Shown: positions 17,724-27,199, counted from the first letter of the stretch. The stretch is 64,000 nucleotides of DNA from Deltaproteobacteria bacterium (GCA_016709225.1 JADJEE010000001.1:930001-994000); one strand, 5' to 3'. Notes: a model not told the origin generated them from the sequence alone. Made by a program: numbers and translations.

Positions 17724-18441
17724 CGAGTCGAGCGGCGGCGATACCTGTGGCTTCATCTGTCCGCCCGACATGGGGCCCATCGAAGACTGCGACGTGTGGG
17801 CGCAGGACTGCCCCGATGGGCAGAAGTGCATGCCGTGGGCGAACGATGGCGGCAACTCGTGGAACTCGCTCAAGTGCGTCGAGGTCAACGCCGACGCCGG
17901 ACAGCCCGGCGACGAGTGCCACGTCGAGGGCTCGGGTGTCTCGGGCCTCGACGACTGCGCGCTGGGCTCGATGTGCTGGAACACCAACGAGGAGGGGCTC
18001 GGCACCTGCGTGGCCTTCTGCGGTGGTACCGAGGCGGCGCCCGTCTGCGACGATCCTCAGAGCAGCTGCGTGATCGCCAACGACGGCGTGCTCACGCTGT
18101 GCCTGCCGCTGTGCGATCCGTTGGTGCAGGACTGCGGCCCCGAGGAGGCCTGCTACCCGGTCAACGACGGCTTCGCCTGTGCGCCCGAGGAATCGGGCGA
18201 GACCGGTGGCAATGGCGACCCGTGCGAGTTCCTCAACGTGTGCGACCCGGGGCTGTTCTGCGCCAACGCGAGCGCGATGCCGGACTGCCAGGACTCCACC
18301 GGTTGCTGCACGAACTTCTGCGATCTCAATGAGGGCAACACCGGCTGCAGCGGTGCGGGGGTCGAATGCGTCGCGTGGTACGACGTCGGTCAGGCCCCGC
18401 CCGGCCTCGAGCAGTTGGGAGCGTGCCTGATCCCGGAGTAG
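17530..18441 (+). CDS. Cys-rich lipoprotein, tandem paralogue B
   Basis: The 303-residue protein begins MKNQWWIGLPVFVISGC; the ISGC lipobox predicts lipidation. The low-complexity linker is shorter than in paralogue A. The Cys-rich domain repeats paralogue A motif by motif: CMPWANDGG, GVSGLDDCALGSMCW, CDPLVQDC, ACYPVNDGFACAP, CEFLNVCDPGLFCANA, and both end AWYD.GQAPPG...G.CLIP. The ribosome-binding site before this ATG is only moderate (GGAAGGCGG). The spacer between A and B is AT-rich, unlike the coding regions. Function unknown. Confidence 0.85.
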   Translation: MKNQWWIGLPVFVISGCVAGTKPELEQMTAGDDDGAGSSSTGLEVDDGNTSMPNTTAQQPDTDGDESSGGDTCGFICPPDMGPIEDCDVWAQDCPDGQKCMPWANDGGNSWNSLKCVEVNADAGQPGDECHVEGSGVSGLDDCALGSMCWNTNEEGLGTCVAFCGGTEAAPVCDDPQSSCVIANDGVLTLCLPLCDPLVQDCGPEEACYPVNDGFACAPEESGETGGNGDPCEFLNVCDPGLFCANASAMPDCQDSTGCCTNFCDLNEGNTGCSGAGVECVAWYDVGQAPPGLEQLGACLIPE

Positions 18442-18750
18442 TGCGATGGGGATGGTCGCGACGCCCCGGCGCCGCTGCGATGTTTGGCGTGGTGGTTCGC
18501 GTGGTGGTTCGCAGGAGGGCCGTAGGCGCTCGCGTGGGAGAGATGTCGTGTGGGGATGAGACGGGCGATCGACGCGCGCCGCCGGAGCCGGGGGCGACCG
18601 GGGGGTCTTGACCTCCGGCCCGGTGCGCGCGCCGACGCAGTTGGACGAGCGATGGAAGACCGCTGCCAGGAGGGCGGCGGCAGTTGGCTGTGCAGGCGCA
18701 GCTCCGGCGCGTGGGACCTGCAAAGGCCAAGACGCGCCCTCGAGCATCCG
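18442..18750. other. intergenic region between convergent lipoprotein genes
   Basis: About 309 bp without a credible gene. It contains a perfect 12-bp tandem duplication, CGTGGTGGTTCG, at 18488-18499 and 18500-18511. No intrinsic terminator is evident. Confidence 0.4.
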
Positions 18751-19389
18751 TCACCCGTCGGCGACGCGGAACTCGAACACCGCGTCGAACAGCGGCTGGT
18801 GCTGGGGGTCGCCGAGGTGCCAGCGCAGCACGGCCTCGTTGGCGGTGCGGGTCACTGGTTCGAAGTAGAGGAACCCGCGCATCTGGGTGCCCGGTGCCAG
18901 CGTGCCCCACGGCAGCGCCAGGCGCGGCACGTCGTCGCCGGCCGCGAAGGGCTCGAAGTCCATCGAGCGGCCGGGGTCGTAGCTGCGCTCGAGCTCGCGA
19001 TCGTAGCGCTGCGCCGAGGCGGTAACGTCGGCATCGACGGCATCGAAGCTCGCACCCGCGTCGAGCAGCGCGTAGCGAAAGCCGCGGGTGTCGCGGAGCT
19101 CGAGATCGCCGGGCGCGAGCAGGATCGGCTGTGGGCCGAGGTTCGCGACCAACACATGGACGACGGCGACATTGTTGGGCAGCTGCTTGGGTTCGGCGTC
19201 CCAGACCCCGGTGGTGAGCACCACGGTGATGCCGGTGGCGTCGTCGTGGACGCTCAGCCGATGCTCACCCTCGGGCGAGACCAGCACGCCCGGGGCGCGG
19301 GTGCAGGCGGTGGCCAGCACCACGCATGCCCACGGCGAGAACCGCGGGCGAGCGCGCGGCGAGCTCGAGCGTGACCTTCGCGGCGACAC
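18751..19389 (-). CDS. putative lipoprotein, last gene of the kinase operon
   Basis: The 212-residue protein begins at a GTG (19389), 10 bp after the stop of the large kinase gene. Its N-terminus is Arg/Ser-rich followed by a short hydrophobic run ending VVLATAC, a probable although non-classical lipobox. The mature part is beta-rich with no Cys, with segments such as VAVVHVLVANLGPQPILL and GDLELRDTRGFRYALLDAG resembling extracytoplasmic Ig-like or DUF4352-type domains. I do not recognise the family. Its position at the end of the FHA/kinase operon suggests an envelope component of the same system. Confidence 0.6.
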   Translation of the reverse strand: MSPRRSRSSSPRARPRFSPWACVVLATACTRAPGVLVSPEGEHRLSVHDDATGITVVLTTGVWDAEPKQLPNNVAVVHVLVANLGPQPILLAPGDLELRDTRGFRYALLDAGASFDAVDADVTASAQRYDRELERSYDPGRSMDFEPFAAGDDVPRLALPWGTLAPGTQMRGFLYFEPVTRTANEAVLRWHLGDPQHQPLFDAVFEFRVADG

Positions 19390-19399
19390 CGTGTCGGGG

Positions 19400-22300
19400 T
19401 CAGGATAGCAGCGTGATGCCGCCACCGTCGTGGAGGATCTGCCGGGCATCGTCCTGGTCGAGATAGCCGCGCCGCAGGTCCTCGTCGCGCAGGTCGTCGA
19501 AGCGTCGGCGCACCAGCAGCGCCGCCTCCGCCAGGAGGGGCTGCGCCGCCACCGTCTCGCCGGCGTCCGCGAGCAAGCGCCCGAGGTGGTGGATCGATCG
19601 CACGCCGTCGAGCGGGGCGGCGCCGGCCTGGACCAGCGCGACCGCTTCGCGTTCGAGCGCGATGGCGTCGTCGATCCGACCCTCGCGATCGGCCAGGCGC
19701 GCGAGCACGTGCAGCGCGCGGCAGCGCGGCGTTCGCAGGCCGTGGGCCTGGGCGGTGGTCGCGACCTGCTCGGCGATCATCGCTGCGTTGGCGGCGTCTT
19801 CGTCGGAGGTGCCGTGCACCGCGAGCGCATAGGCCAGGCGCACGCGCGCGCGGAGCTCGATGCGGACATCGCCGCGCGTCACCGCGACGCGTGCAGCGTC
19901 GACCAGCAGCGCGCGCGCGGCTTCGAGGTCGCCGAGGTTGGCCATCACCACGCCGAGCTGGACGATGACGTCGTTGAACTCGCCGGGGTGGCCGACCGCC
20001 TCGTGCAGCTCGAGCGCCTTGCGCAAGCAGCGTTCGGCCCGGCGGTACAGGCCGATCGCCGCGTAGGTCGAGCCGAGGTTGGCGAGCTTGCGACCGGTGA
20101 GATAGCGGTCGCCGAGGTCGCGGTCGATGGCGAGCGCGGCCTTGAAGCAATCGACCGCCTCTTGGTAGTGCGTGCTGCGGCCCGCGACCTCGCCGAGCGC
20201 GTTCAGGAGGTTCGCCTCGAGTCGCGGGTTGCCGAGCTCGCGGGCGATGTCGAGGGCCTCGCCGTAGACGGTTCGCGCGTGGGCGAAGCGCCCCTGCGTG
20301 TTGGCGACCTGGCCGATGCTGCGCAGCAGTCGGCAGCGCTGCCGCGCGCCGCGGGGGCCGGCGCCGCAGTGTGCGAGTGCGTCGCGGGCGACCCGCTCGG
20401 CCTCGTCGAACTCGCCGCGCATGAACGCCAGCTCGCTCTCGAGCTCGCCCAACACCGCCGAGAACGCGGCCGCCTTGCCCTCGTTCTGCGCCGCGATGCG
20501 CTCGCGCAGCCTCGGGATCAACCGCTCGGCCTGCGCGATGCGCCCGACCTCGAGGTAGAACCGCAGCAGCCGAATCGACGCGATCACCACCTTCTCGGGA
20601 TCGCCGAGCTGCTCGGCACACGCCAGCAGCTGTCGGACGTCGGCGCCCTGCGCCCGTCGTCGGCCCCACGCGCGGAGGATCCGTTCACGTCGCAGCAGCG
20701 CGTCCCACCGCCGCGGGTCGTCGGCCGCCATCGCGCGCAGGGCCTGGGTGAGGAAGTAGTGGGCCTCGACGTTGCCGGCGACCTCGTAGGCGCGCATCGC
20801 CGCCCGCATGGCGGGCTCGATGGCCTCGGTGCCGCGCTCGGCCTGCAGCAGGTGCTCGGCGATGGGACCATCGTCGTGCTCGGGCGCGTAGTCGGGCCGC
20901 GCGCGCCGGAGCTCGGCGCAGCGGCCGTGCAGCCGCTTGGCGGCCTCGGGGGCGATGCTCGCCCTGCAGACCTCGTGGAGGCTCACGGTCGCGAAGCGGA
21001 AGCTCTCGGCGTGGGGCGACTGGGTCGCGACGCGCTCGAGGAAGTGACGCGCGAGCAGGTTCTCGAGGCTCTTGGAGACGTTGCGCGCCAGCAGGTCCGA
21101 CAGCTCCCCCGGCCGGAACGCGCGACCCAGCAGCGCGGCGCCCTGCAGGACCTCGCGATCGCTGCGCGAGAGCTCCTCGATGCCCTCGGCGAGCGCGGCC
21201 TCGACCGACGGCGGCAGCTCGATGGTGACGCCGCGCTGGCGCAGCGTGAGCAGGCGCCCGCTCGCACTCCAGCCGATCACGCCGCGATCGAGCAGCGATG
21301 CCAGCACCTGCTCGATGAAGAGCGGGTTGCCGCCGGTGCGGGCCAGCACCGCGTCGGCGAGTTCACCGGCGGCGGTCTCGTCCTCGAAGCGCCGCACGAT
21401 GAGGTCACGGCGGGCGCGCTCATCGAGCTCGCCGAGATCGACGGTCGAGACGTTGGGCTCGCGGCGGATCATCTCGACCCGCAGGTGGCCGGGGCGACCG
21501 GTGCTGATGCCGAGGATCGGCCACGGGTGGCGCAGCTGGATCCACTCGCGCAGCAGCAGCACGCTCTGTTCGTCGTGGAAGTGGATGTTCTCGAGCACCA
21601 CGAGCACCGGCCGTCGCTGCGCCAGCGCGGTGATGAGGCGACGGACCAGCCGCCACAGGCGGTCGCGTCGCGTGAACGGATCGAGCTCGCCGTCCTGGGC
21701 GTCCTTCAGGCCCAGCGCCGACGCCAGCGCCTCGGCCAGCCGCGTGCCGTCGGCGACGCCGTGCTCCGCCAGCCGCGCCGCGATCTGCTCGCGCGGGGTG
21801 TCGTGCTCGATGCCGAGGAAGCGCTGCAGCAGCTCGAGGAAGACCCCGAGCGGCACGTTGCGGCGCGACCAGCTGCCGGCGGCACGCAGCACCCAGCAGG
21901 CGGTGCGGGGCAGCGACGAGATGAAGCGCTCGACCAGCGCGCGCTTGCCCATGCCCGGCGAGCCCAGCACCAGCACCGCCCGTGACTCGCGGCTGCGGAT
22001 GGCCTCGGCCAGCGCGTCGCGCAGCGCCTTGAGCTCGAGCTCGCGGCCGTAGAGCACCGTGCGACCGCCGGGCACCTGGTGGAGCTTGCGTTCGTCCTCG
22101 AGCGCGGGCCCGAGCAGCGGCGCGACATGCTCGAGCTCGTGGTCGACCACCGTCGCGGTGCCCGACACGCCGGCGGCGGGCTCGACGAAGCTGCCGTCGC
22201 CGAAGCGCCACGCGCGGACCAGCAGCTCCACGAGGTTGCCCGAGACCATCACGGGGCCCTCCATGAAGTGGCGCGCGACGTGGTCGAGCTGCTCGGCGAC

Positions 22301-23701
22301 GCCGCGGCGCAGCTCGGCGAGCACGGGCCCCGCGCCGCTGCGCTGCAGCACCGCGGCGGCGTTGGCCACCACCAGGCCCAGCCGCCAGCCGGGTGCAGCC
22401 TCGCCGATGTCCTCGCGCAGCGCGAGCGCGACCCGCAGCGCACGGTCGGCATCGTCGGCGGTGCGCAGCAGCGTGCCGAACGCGATGATCGCCGCCCGCG
22501 GATCGGAGCGCAGCACCTGGGCGTCGCGCTTGAAGGCGATGTCCCGCACCAGCGTGGCGAAGCCCGACAGCTCGGCGACCGGGACCCCCGGCGCGACGCT
22601 CGGGGGCTCCAGCGCCGCGTAGACCACGACCACGCGCTGGGCCTCGCGGCTGGTGCGGCGCGGCATCGGCGTGCCGCCGGGATCGACGTCGCGTGAGGGC
22701 GCGTCGCCGGGCCCACCGGCGTCGAGCGCCGCGTGGCGGGCGAAGCGGGCCACGAAGTTCGTGAGCACCTCGTCGTCGACCACGGGATCGGCGCGGTGCA
22801 GGAACGCCGCGAGGTCGCTCTGCAGGGCGCGGGCGCTCTCGAAGCGCAGCGACAGATCGCGCGCGAGCGCGTGATCGACGATCGCGGCCAGCTCCGGCGG
22901 CACGTGGGGCGCGACCTCGTGCAGCGGCGGCAGCACCTCGGTGCGCACGCGATCGAGCGCGGCCATGCGGTCCTTGTCGCGGAACAGCAGCTTGCCGCCG
23001 AGCAGCTCGTACAGCACGATGCCGAGCGAGTAGACGTCGGAGCGCAGGTCGACCGCGCGGCCGAGCGCCTGCTCGGGCGACATGTACGCGACCTTGCCCT
23101 TGATGGTCTCCTCGCCGCCGCTGGCGTTGGGGCCGGCCTCGCCGCGCTCGCCGTCGATGCGACCGAGCGCGTGCTCGCGGGTGCGGGCGATGCCGAAGTC
23201 GAGGATCTTCACCTGGCCGGCATAGCTGACCATGATGTTGTGGGGACTGACGTCGCGGTGGACGATGCCGAGCGGCTGGCCGTAGTCGTCGTGCTTGCGG
23301 TGGGCGTAGGCCAGCCCGGCGGCGACCTGATGCGCGAGGTAGGCCGCGATCACCGGCGGGAACGCCTCGCCGGCGTTGCGCACCGCGTGGAACAGCCGCA
23401 TCAAGTCGACGCCCTCGACCAGCTCCATCGCCAGGTAGAAGGTGCCGTGCACCTGGCCGAAGTCGAACACCTGCACGATGTTGGCGTGGTTCAGCGACAG
23501 GGCGATCTTGGCCTCGTCGACGAACATCCGCATGAACTCGCGCTGGGTCGCGAAGTCGCGGCGGATCTTCTTGATGACGACGCGCTTGGTGAGGCCCTCG
23601 GCGACGCGCACCGTCGCGAGGTAGACCTCGGCCATGCCGCCCTCGCCGAGCAGCTCGGTGAGGACGTAGCGCCCGAAGATCTGTGGCAGCTCGCGACTCA
23701 C
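19400..23701 (-). CDS. Ser/Thr kinase - cyclase-like - AAA ATPase - TPR multidomain regulator
   Basis: This 1433-residue cytoplasmic-looking protein has a Hanks kinase at residues about 8-280 (GEGGMAEV glycine loop, VVIKKI lysine, HRDVSPHN catalytic loop, DFGIA). Then comes a region of about 160 residues resembling a degenerate class III nucleotide-cyclase fold (VVVVYAALEP, then an IIAFGTL-type strand). Next is an AAA/STAND-type ATPase (LYGRELELKAL, Walker A GSPGMGKR), and finally about 500 residues of TPR-like helices. This is the layout of bacterial kinase-PknK/MalT-like regulators. The GTG at 23701 overlaps the preceding lipoprotein stop (GTGA). It is the largest gene in the minus-strand operon facing the MoxR operon, so it is the best candidate for its signalling input. 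The cyclase-like part lacks recognisable metal-binding aspartates, so activity is doubtful. Confidence 0.88.
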   Translation of the reverse strand: MSRELPQIFGRYVLTELLGEGGMAEVYLATVRVAEGLTKRVVIKKIRRDFATQREFMRMFVDEAKIALSLNHANIVQVFDFGQVHGTFYLAMELVEGVDLMRLFHAVRNAGEAFPPVIAAYLAHQVAAGLAYAHRKHDDYGQPLGIVHRDVSPHNIMVSYAGQVKILDFGIARTREHALGRIDGERGEAGPNASGGEETIKGKVAYMSPEQALGRAVDLRSDVYSLGIVLYELLGGKLLFRDKDRMAALDRVRTEVLPPLHEVAPHVPPELAAIVDHALARDLSLRFESARALQSDLAAFLHRADPVVDDEVLTNFVARFARHAALDAGGPGDAPSRDVDPGGTPMPRRTSREAQRVVVVYAALEPPSVAPGVPVAELSGFATLVRDIAFKRDAQVLRSDPRAAIIAFGTLLRTADDADRALRVALALREDIGEAAPGWRLGLVVANAAAVLQRSGAGPVLAELRRGVAEQLDHVARHFMEGPVMVSGNLVELLVRAWRFGDGSFVEPAAGVSGTATVVDHELEHVAPLLGPALEDERKLHQVPGGRTVLYGRELELKALRDALAEAIRSRESRAVLVLGSPGMGKRALVERFISSLPRTACWVLRAAGSWSRRNVPLGVFLELLQRFLGIEHDTPREQIAARLAEHGVADGTRLAEALASALGLKDAQDGELDPFTRRDRLWRLVRRLITALAQRRPVLVVLENIHFHDEQSVLLLREWIQLRHPWPILGISTGRPGHLRVEMIRREPNVSTVDLGELDERARRDLIVRRFEDETAAGELADAVLARTGGNPLFIEQVLASLLDRGVIGWSASGRLLTLRQRGVTIELPPSVEAALAEGIEELSRSDREVLQGAALLGRAFRPGELSDLLARNVSKSLENLLARHFLERVATQSPHAESFRFATVSLHEVCRASIAPEAAKRLHGRCAELRRARPDYAPEHDDGPIAEHLLQAERGTEAIEPAMRAAMRAYEVAGNVEAHYFLTQALRAMAADDPRRWDALLRRERILRAWGRRRAQGADVRQLLACAEQLGDPEKVVIASIRLLRFYLEVGRIAQAERLIPRLRERIAAQNEGKAAAFSAVLGELESELAFMRGEFDEAERVARDALAHCGAGPRGARQRCRLLRSIGQVANTQGRFAHARTVYGEALDIARELGNPRLEANLLNALGEVAGRSTHYQEAVDCFKAALAIDRDLGDRYLTGRKLANLGSTYAAIGLYRRAERCLRKALELHEAVGHPGEFNDVIVQLGVVMANLGDLEAARALLVDAARVAVTRGDVRIELRARVRLAYALAVHGTSDEDAANAAMIAEQVATTAQAHGLRTPRCRALHVLARLADREGRIDDAIALEREAVALVQAGAAPLDGVRSIHHLGRLLADAGETVAAQPLLAEAALLVRRRFDDLRDEDLRRGYLDQDDARQILHDGGGITLLS

Positions 23702-24348
23702 AGCGCCTCGATCACCAGGTTGTCGAAGTGGGTTTGCGCTTCCCAGCCCGAGAATGCGAAGTGGTCGTGGCCGGGGCCGCGCAGCGGCGCGGGGTCCTCG
23801 AAGTCGAGCAGCGGGCGGCCGTCGACCTCCCAGATGATCTCGGCGCCGGTGCGCGTGACCGCGAAGTGGTAGCGGCGCTCGGGCTCGACCTGTGGCGCAG
23901 TCGCGGTCTGTCGGTCGCGGCCGTGCTCGTTCTTCTTCGCGATCGCGTGCAAGGTGTTGTTCCAGCCGCCGAACACCAGCACGTAGCCGCTGGCGACGTA
24001 GTTGACCGAGCGTGCCACCGACACGCCGTCGCCGCACAGCTCGACCTTGACGTCGCCCTCCTCGGTCGCGGCCCAGGCGTCGAACTCGATGCGCACGTCG
24101 TCGGGCAACGCGAGGTCGAGCCACAGCGGATGGTTGCGGAGGTCGCGGAGCTTGAGCACACCGTGCTCGATCCACGCACCCTCGGCGGTCGCGTGCCAGC
24201 GCTCGCCGAGCACGTCGCGCTCGAAGTCGTCGCGGAAGATCTCGGTGCCGCCCTGACCGCGGCTGTTGTACGTGCGCGACTGCTCCTCGCACGCGAGTGT
24301 GGTCGCGGCGAGCAACAGCGCGCGTCGCCACTCACCACGTGCGTGCAT
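23698..24348 (-). CDS. LamG/DUF1080-like lipoprotein
   Basis: The 216-residue protein starts MHARGEWRRALLLAATTLAC, a signal ending in a probable lipidation Cys. The mature part has the hallmarks of a concanavalin-like jelly roll of the LamG/3-keto-disaccharide hydrolase (DUF1080) type: FRDDFERDVLGERWHA at the start, ADVRIEFDAW-like inner strands, YHFAVTRTGAEIIWEVDG, and a final HFDNLVIEAL strand. Such domains bind glycans or act on sugars, so a surface ligand-binding role is plausible. The start overlaps the preceding kinase by 17 bp, and the stop overlaps the downstream kinase GTG. An exported sensor between two kinases is notable. Confidence 0.75.
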   Translation of the reverse strand: MHARGEWRRALLLAATTLACEEQSRTYNSRGQGGTEIFRDDFERDVLGERWHATAEGAWIEHGVLKLRDLRNHPLWLDLALPDDVRIEFDAWAATEEGDVKVELCGDGVSVARSVNYVASGYVLVFGGWNNTLHAIAKKNEHGRDRQTATAPQVEPERRYHFAVTRTGAEIIWEVDGRPLLDFEDPAPLRGPGHDHFAFSGWEAQTHFDNLVIEAL

Positions 24349-25741
24349 CGGGGTCCCCCGCCAGCAGGCTCGAGAGCATGTTCCGCGTCGCGCTCGGGGC
24401 GTCGTCGGGGATGAGCGCGGTCGCGTCCAGGTCATCGTCGATGCGGTCGAGGGCGTCGGGGAGCGCGGCAGGGTAGAGCAGCATCTCGAGCAAGACCACG
24501 CCCGCGCTGAAACGATCGGAGGCCGGGCTCGCGCGGACCTGGCCGCGGCGCAGCTCCGGCGCAAGATAGCGCAGCGTGCCCGCCGGTGCTGCGGCTGCGG
24601 TGGGGCCCGCGCTCGGACCCGCGCCGGCGCCCGGCGCCGCGGCGGGGCTCTGGGCCAGCGCCACGCCGAAGTCGGCCAGCGCGATCTGTGAGCCCCGGAA
24701 CGCCGTCCGCACCAGGATGTTCGCCGGCTTCACATCGCGGTGCACGGCCCCAGCGGCGTGCACCGCCTCGAGTGCGGCTCGCAGCTCGCCGGCGACCCGC
24801 GGGAGATCGGCTGGCCCGACCAGGCCGCGCCGCAGCGCCAGGCGCAGGTTGCCGCCGCGGCACAGCTCGAGCGCGATGAGCCGGTGACGCGGCTGCGCGT
24901 CGAGCAACGCGACCACGTGGGGGCTACGCACGCGCGCGAGCGTGCGCGCCTCGTCGAAGAACCGCGCATGCAGCACCCGTCCGGCACCGGCGCGGGCGTC
25001 GACCTCGAGCAGGCGCTTGATCGCGACCTCGCGTCCGACGTGGCGATCGTAGGCCTGGTAGACCACCGCGTGACGGCCACGTCCGAGCGGTCGCGCGAGC
25101 TCGTAGCGCGCGAGGCCGAAGGCGTCCTGGCCCTCGAGCTCCTCGAGGCCATCGAGCAGCGACAGGCCGCGGGCGGTCTGCGGCGTGGGCACGCCGCGGC
25201 GTGCGAGCGCCTGGGTCGCGAGCTGCCAGCCCCGCAGCGCGCGGCGATGATCGATGTCGAGCGCGAGCACGGCCTCGAAGTGGCGCAGCGCCGCGTCGGC
25301 GTCGCCCTGCTCGAGCAGCTGCTCACCGAGCATGAGGTTGGTACGCGCGTGGATGCCCCCGCGGACCCACCGCGTGGCCTCGGTCTGCGGCAGCGACAAC
25401 ACCCCCTGCAGCAGCGCGACGCCGAGCTCGGCGTCGATGGCGTCGAGGAGCTCGCGCGCGAGCATCAGCGCGAGCTCCGGCTGCGGCGCCGCGCGCAGCC
25501 GGGTGGCCATCGCGACCATGGCCCCGCGCAGGAAGCCCGCGTGGCTGAGTGCGCGCAGCTCGGGCTCGAGCGCGGCGCTCGGCTGCTCGCGCGCGAGCGC
25601 GTCGGTGAACGCGGCCAGTCGTGCGACCTCCTGCGGCCGCGCGGCGCCGTCGGCGAAGCGGGCGACGATGGCGTCCGCCGCCGGCAGCAGCGGGTGCCCG
25701 ACGGTGCCGCCGAGCATGCGATCGACCCACGCGAGGCTCAT
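24332..25741 (-). CDS. Ser/Thr protein kinase with N-terminal helical domain
   Basis: The 469-residue protein begins MSLAWVDRMLGG, followed by about 190 residues of TPR-like helices (EQLLEQGDADAALRHFEAVL). The kinase domain lies at the C-terminus: GRGRHAVVYQAYD glycine loop, VAIKRL lysine, HRDVKPANIL catalytic loop and ADFGVAL. An Ala/Pro/Gly-rich insertion sits in the activation loop. The reversed order (helices first, kinase last) and the short C-lobe are unusual for myxobacterial kinases. No transmembrane segment is evident. The start overlaps the FHA gene stop as ATGA. It probably phosphorylates the FHA protein or MoxR-operon partners, which is inference from context. Confidence 0.85.
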   Translation of the reverse strand: MSLAWVDRMLGGTVGHPLLPAADAIVARFADGAARPQEVARLAAFTDALAREQPSAALEPELRALSHAGFLRGAMVAMATRLRAAPQPELALMLARELLDAIDAELGVALLQGVLSLPQTEATRWVRGGIHARTNLMLGEQLLEQGDADAALRHFEAVLALDIDHRRALRGWQLATQALARRGVPTPQTARGLSLLDGLEELEGQDAFGLARYELARPLGRGRHAVVYQAYDRHVGREVAIKRLLEVDARAGAGRVLHARFFDEARTLARVRSPHVVALLDAQPRHRLIALELCRGGNLRLALRRGLVGPADLPRVAGELRAALEAVHAAGAVHRDVKPANILVRTAFRGSQIALADFGVALAQSPAAAPGAGAGPSAGPTAAAAPAGTLRYLAPELRRGQVRASPASDRFSAGVVLLEMLLYPAALPDALDRIDDDLDATALIPDDAPSATRNMLSSLLAGDPDARTW

Positions 25742-27006
25742 CCGATCACCTCGAGCGAAAGCGGCGCGTCGCGCAGCGCGATGCGATCGCCGCGCAGGAG
25801 ATCGATGCAGGCACCGGGCTCGAGCGGCTCGCCGTCGAGGTCGACGCGCAGGCCCGAGCGGAAGTCGAGCGCCACGCGATTGGCCTCGAACAACACCCGC
25901 GCGGGCACGGCGATGTCGCGGCCCAGCCACAGCGGCCCGCCCTGCGGCAGCCACACCAGCTGCACCGGATCACCCGCGCGCGTCACGATCGCGCCGTGGT
26001 CGTGTCCGTCGGTGGTGCGCAGCGGCGTGATCTCGAGCTCGGCGTGGCTGCCGAGCGCGAGCAAGGCGGTCTGCCCCAGCTCGAACGGCTCGCCGGCGAT
26101 GAGCGGCTCGCCGTCGACGAAGCTGCCGGCGCGGCTGCCCAGATCGATCGCGACCACCCGCGTGCGCTCGCCGCTGGCGTCGAGCCGCAGCGCGACGTGG
26201 TGGCGCGACAGCGAGGCGCCGCCGAGCGTGAGCGAGGCATCGGGCGCGCGGCCGATCACCAGCGACAGCGCACCGTCGAGGCGGGTGCGTCGCTCGCCAC
26301 CCCAGCGCAGGTCGACCCGTAGGCCGCGGACCATCGCGCGCTCGAGTCGTTCGAGCCGCGCGAGCAGGGGCGCCCGCACCACGCCGTCGCGGCGGCGCTC
26401 GCCGTCGGTCTGCTCGCGCAGCAGCGCGAAGGCCTGCGCGCGGCGGCCACTGGCGAGCGCGCGGTCGACCTCGCGCTCGAGCGCGCGGGCGGCCTCGTCG
26501 CGCTGCTCCTGGTGCTCGAGCACCGCCAGCACCAGCTCGAGTCGGGCGATCTCGCCGCCGCGCTCGTAGGCCGCGGCCGCCCGCACCAGCAGGCCCAGCT
26601 CCTCGTAGAGCTCGCCGGCGCGGGCGCCCTCGTCGGCGTCGTCGAGCGCGCGGGCGGCCTCGAGCTTGTGCGCACGCGCCGACGCGGGATCGTCGATGAC
26701 GTCGGCTTCGGTCAGCAGCGCCTCGGCGAGCGCGAGGTGGAGCAGTCGTGATTCGGGCGTGGCGGCGGGGTGCCGCGCGCAGCCCTCGCGCAGCACGTCG
26801 ATGCGTTCACCGCGATCGCGCAGGGTCCGTGCGGTCTCGAGGCGCAGCAACGCGGCCTGGGCGTGCTCGCCGGCGTACTCGAACACGCGCGCCGCCTCGA
26901 GCAGCTCGCCGGCTTCCTCGAGCGCGATCGCAGCGCGCAGATCGGGGCGCAGCGTCGCGCGACGTCGCAACCATCCACGGCCACCGCCGGAGCCGCCCTC
27001 GTCCAT
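25738..27006 (-). CDS. TPR-like / FHA-domain protein heading the kinase operon
   Basis: The 422-residue protein has an N-terminal helical half resembling TPRs (AAIALEEAGELLEAARVFEYAG..., repeated AELYEELGLLVRAAAAYERGG). An FHA domain follows from about residue 235: LVIGRAPDASLTLGG, then LSRHHVALRL, then IDLGSRAGSFVDGEPL, which keeps the Arg, Ser/His and Gly/Ser positions. The final 90 residues (LWLGRDIAVPARVLF) may be a second, degenerate FHA. The start is taken at 27006; an in-frame ATG at 27036 is also possible. It is probably the phosphothreonine reader for the kinases downstream in the same operon, and lies head-to-head with the MoxR operon. Confidence 0.82.
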   Translation of the reverse strand: MDEGGSGGGRGWLRRRATLRPDLRAAIALEEAGELLEAARVFEYAGEHAQAALLRLETARTLRDRGERIDVLREGCARHPAATPESRLLHLALAEALLTEADVIDDPASARAHKLEAARALDDADEGARAGELYEELGLLVRAAAAYERGGEIARLELVLAVLEHQEQRDEAARALEREVDRALASGRRAQAFALLREQTDGERRRDGVVRAPLLARLERLERAMVRGLRVDLRWGGERRTRLDGALSLVIGRAPDASLTLGGASLSRHHVALRLDASGERTRVVAIDLGSRAGSFVDGEPLIAGEPFELGQTALLALGSHAELEITPLRTTDGHDHGAIVTRAGDPVQLVWLPQGGPLWLGRDIAVPARVLFEANRVALDFRSGLRVDLDGEPLEPGACIDLLRGDRIALRDAPLSLEVIG

Positions 27007-27183
27007 CACCGCTGCACGCCTGGGCGCCCTCACCATCGTCGTCCCATCCCGGCCGCCGGCGGCCCGACGGCAGCGGGGCCAGCTTTGGGGTTCCTCGCAA
27101 GCCTAGCAGGCAAACCGCCGTGCCCGACGACCCTCGCGCCAGGCCCCCCCTCGCACGCGGTCGGTCGCCGGCCTTCGACCTGG

Positions 27184-27189
27184 TATGCT
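27184..27189 (+). promoter_or_regulatory. -10 element of the MoxR operon
   Basis: TATGCT lies 10 bp before the ATG at 27200 and contains an in-frame upstream ATG (27185), which argues that 27200 is the real start. The spacing matches that of hslV and lspA. No -35 is visible. Confidence 0.4.
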
Positions 27190-27199
27190 GCGCCCGCAG

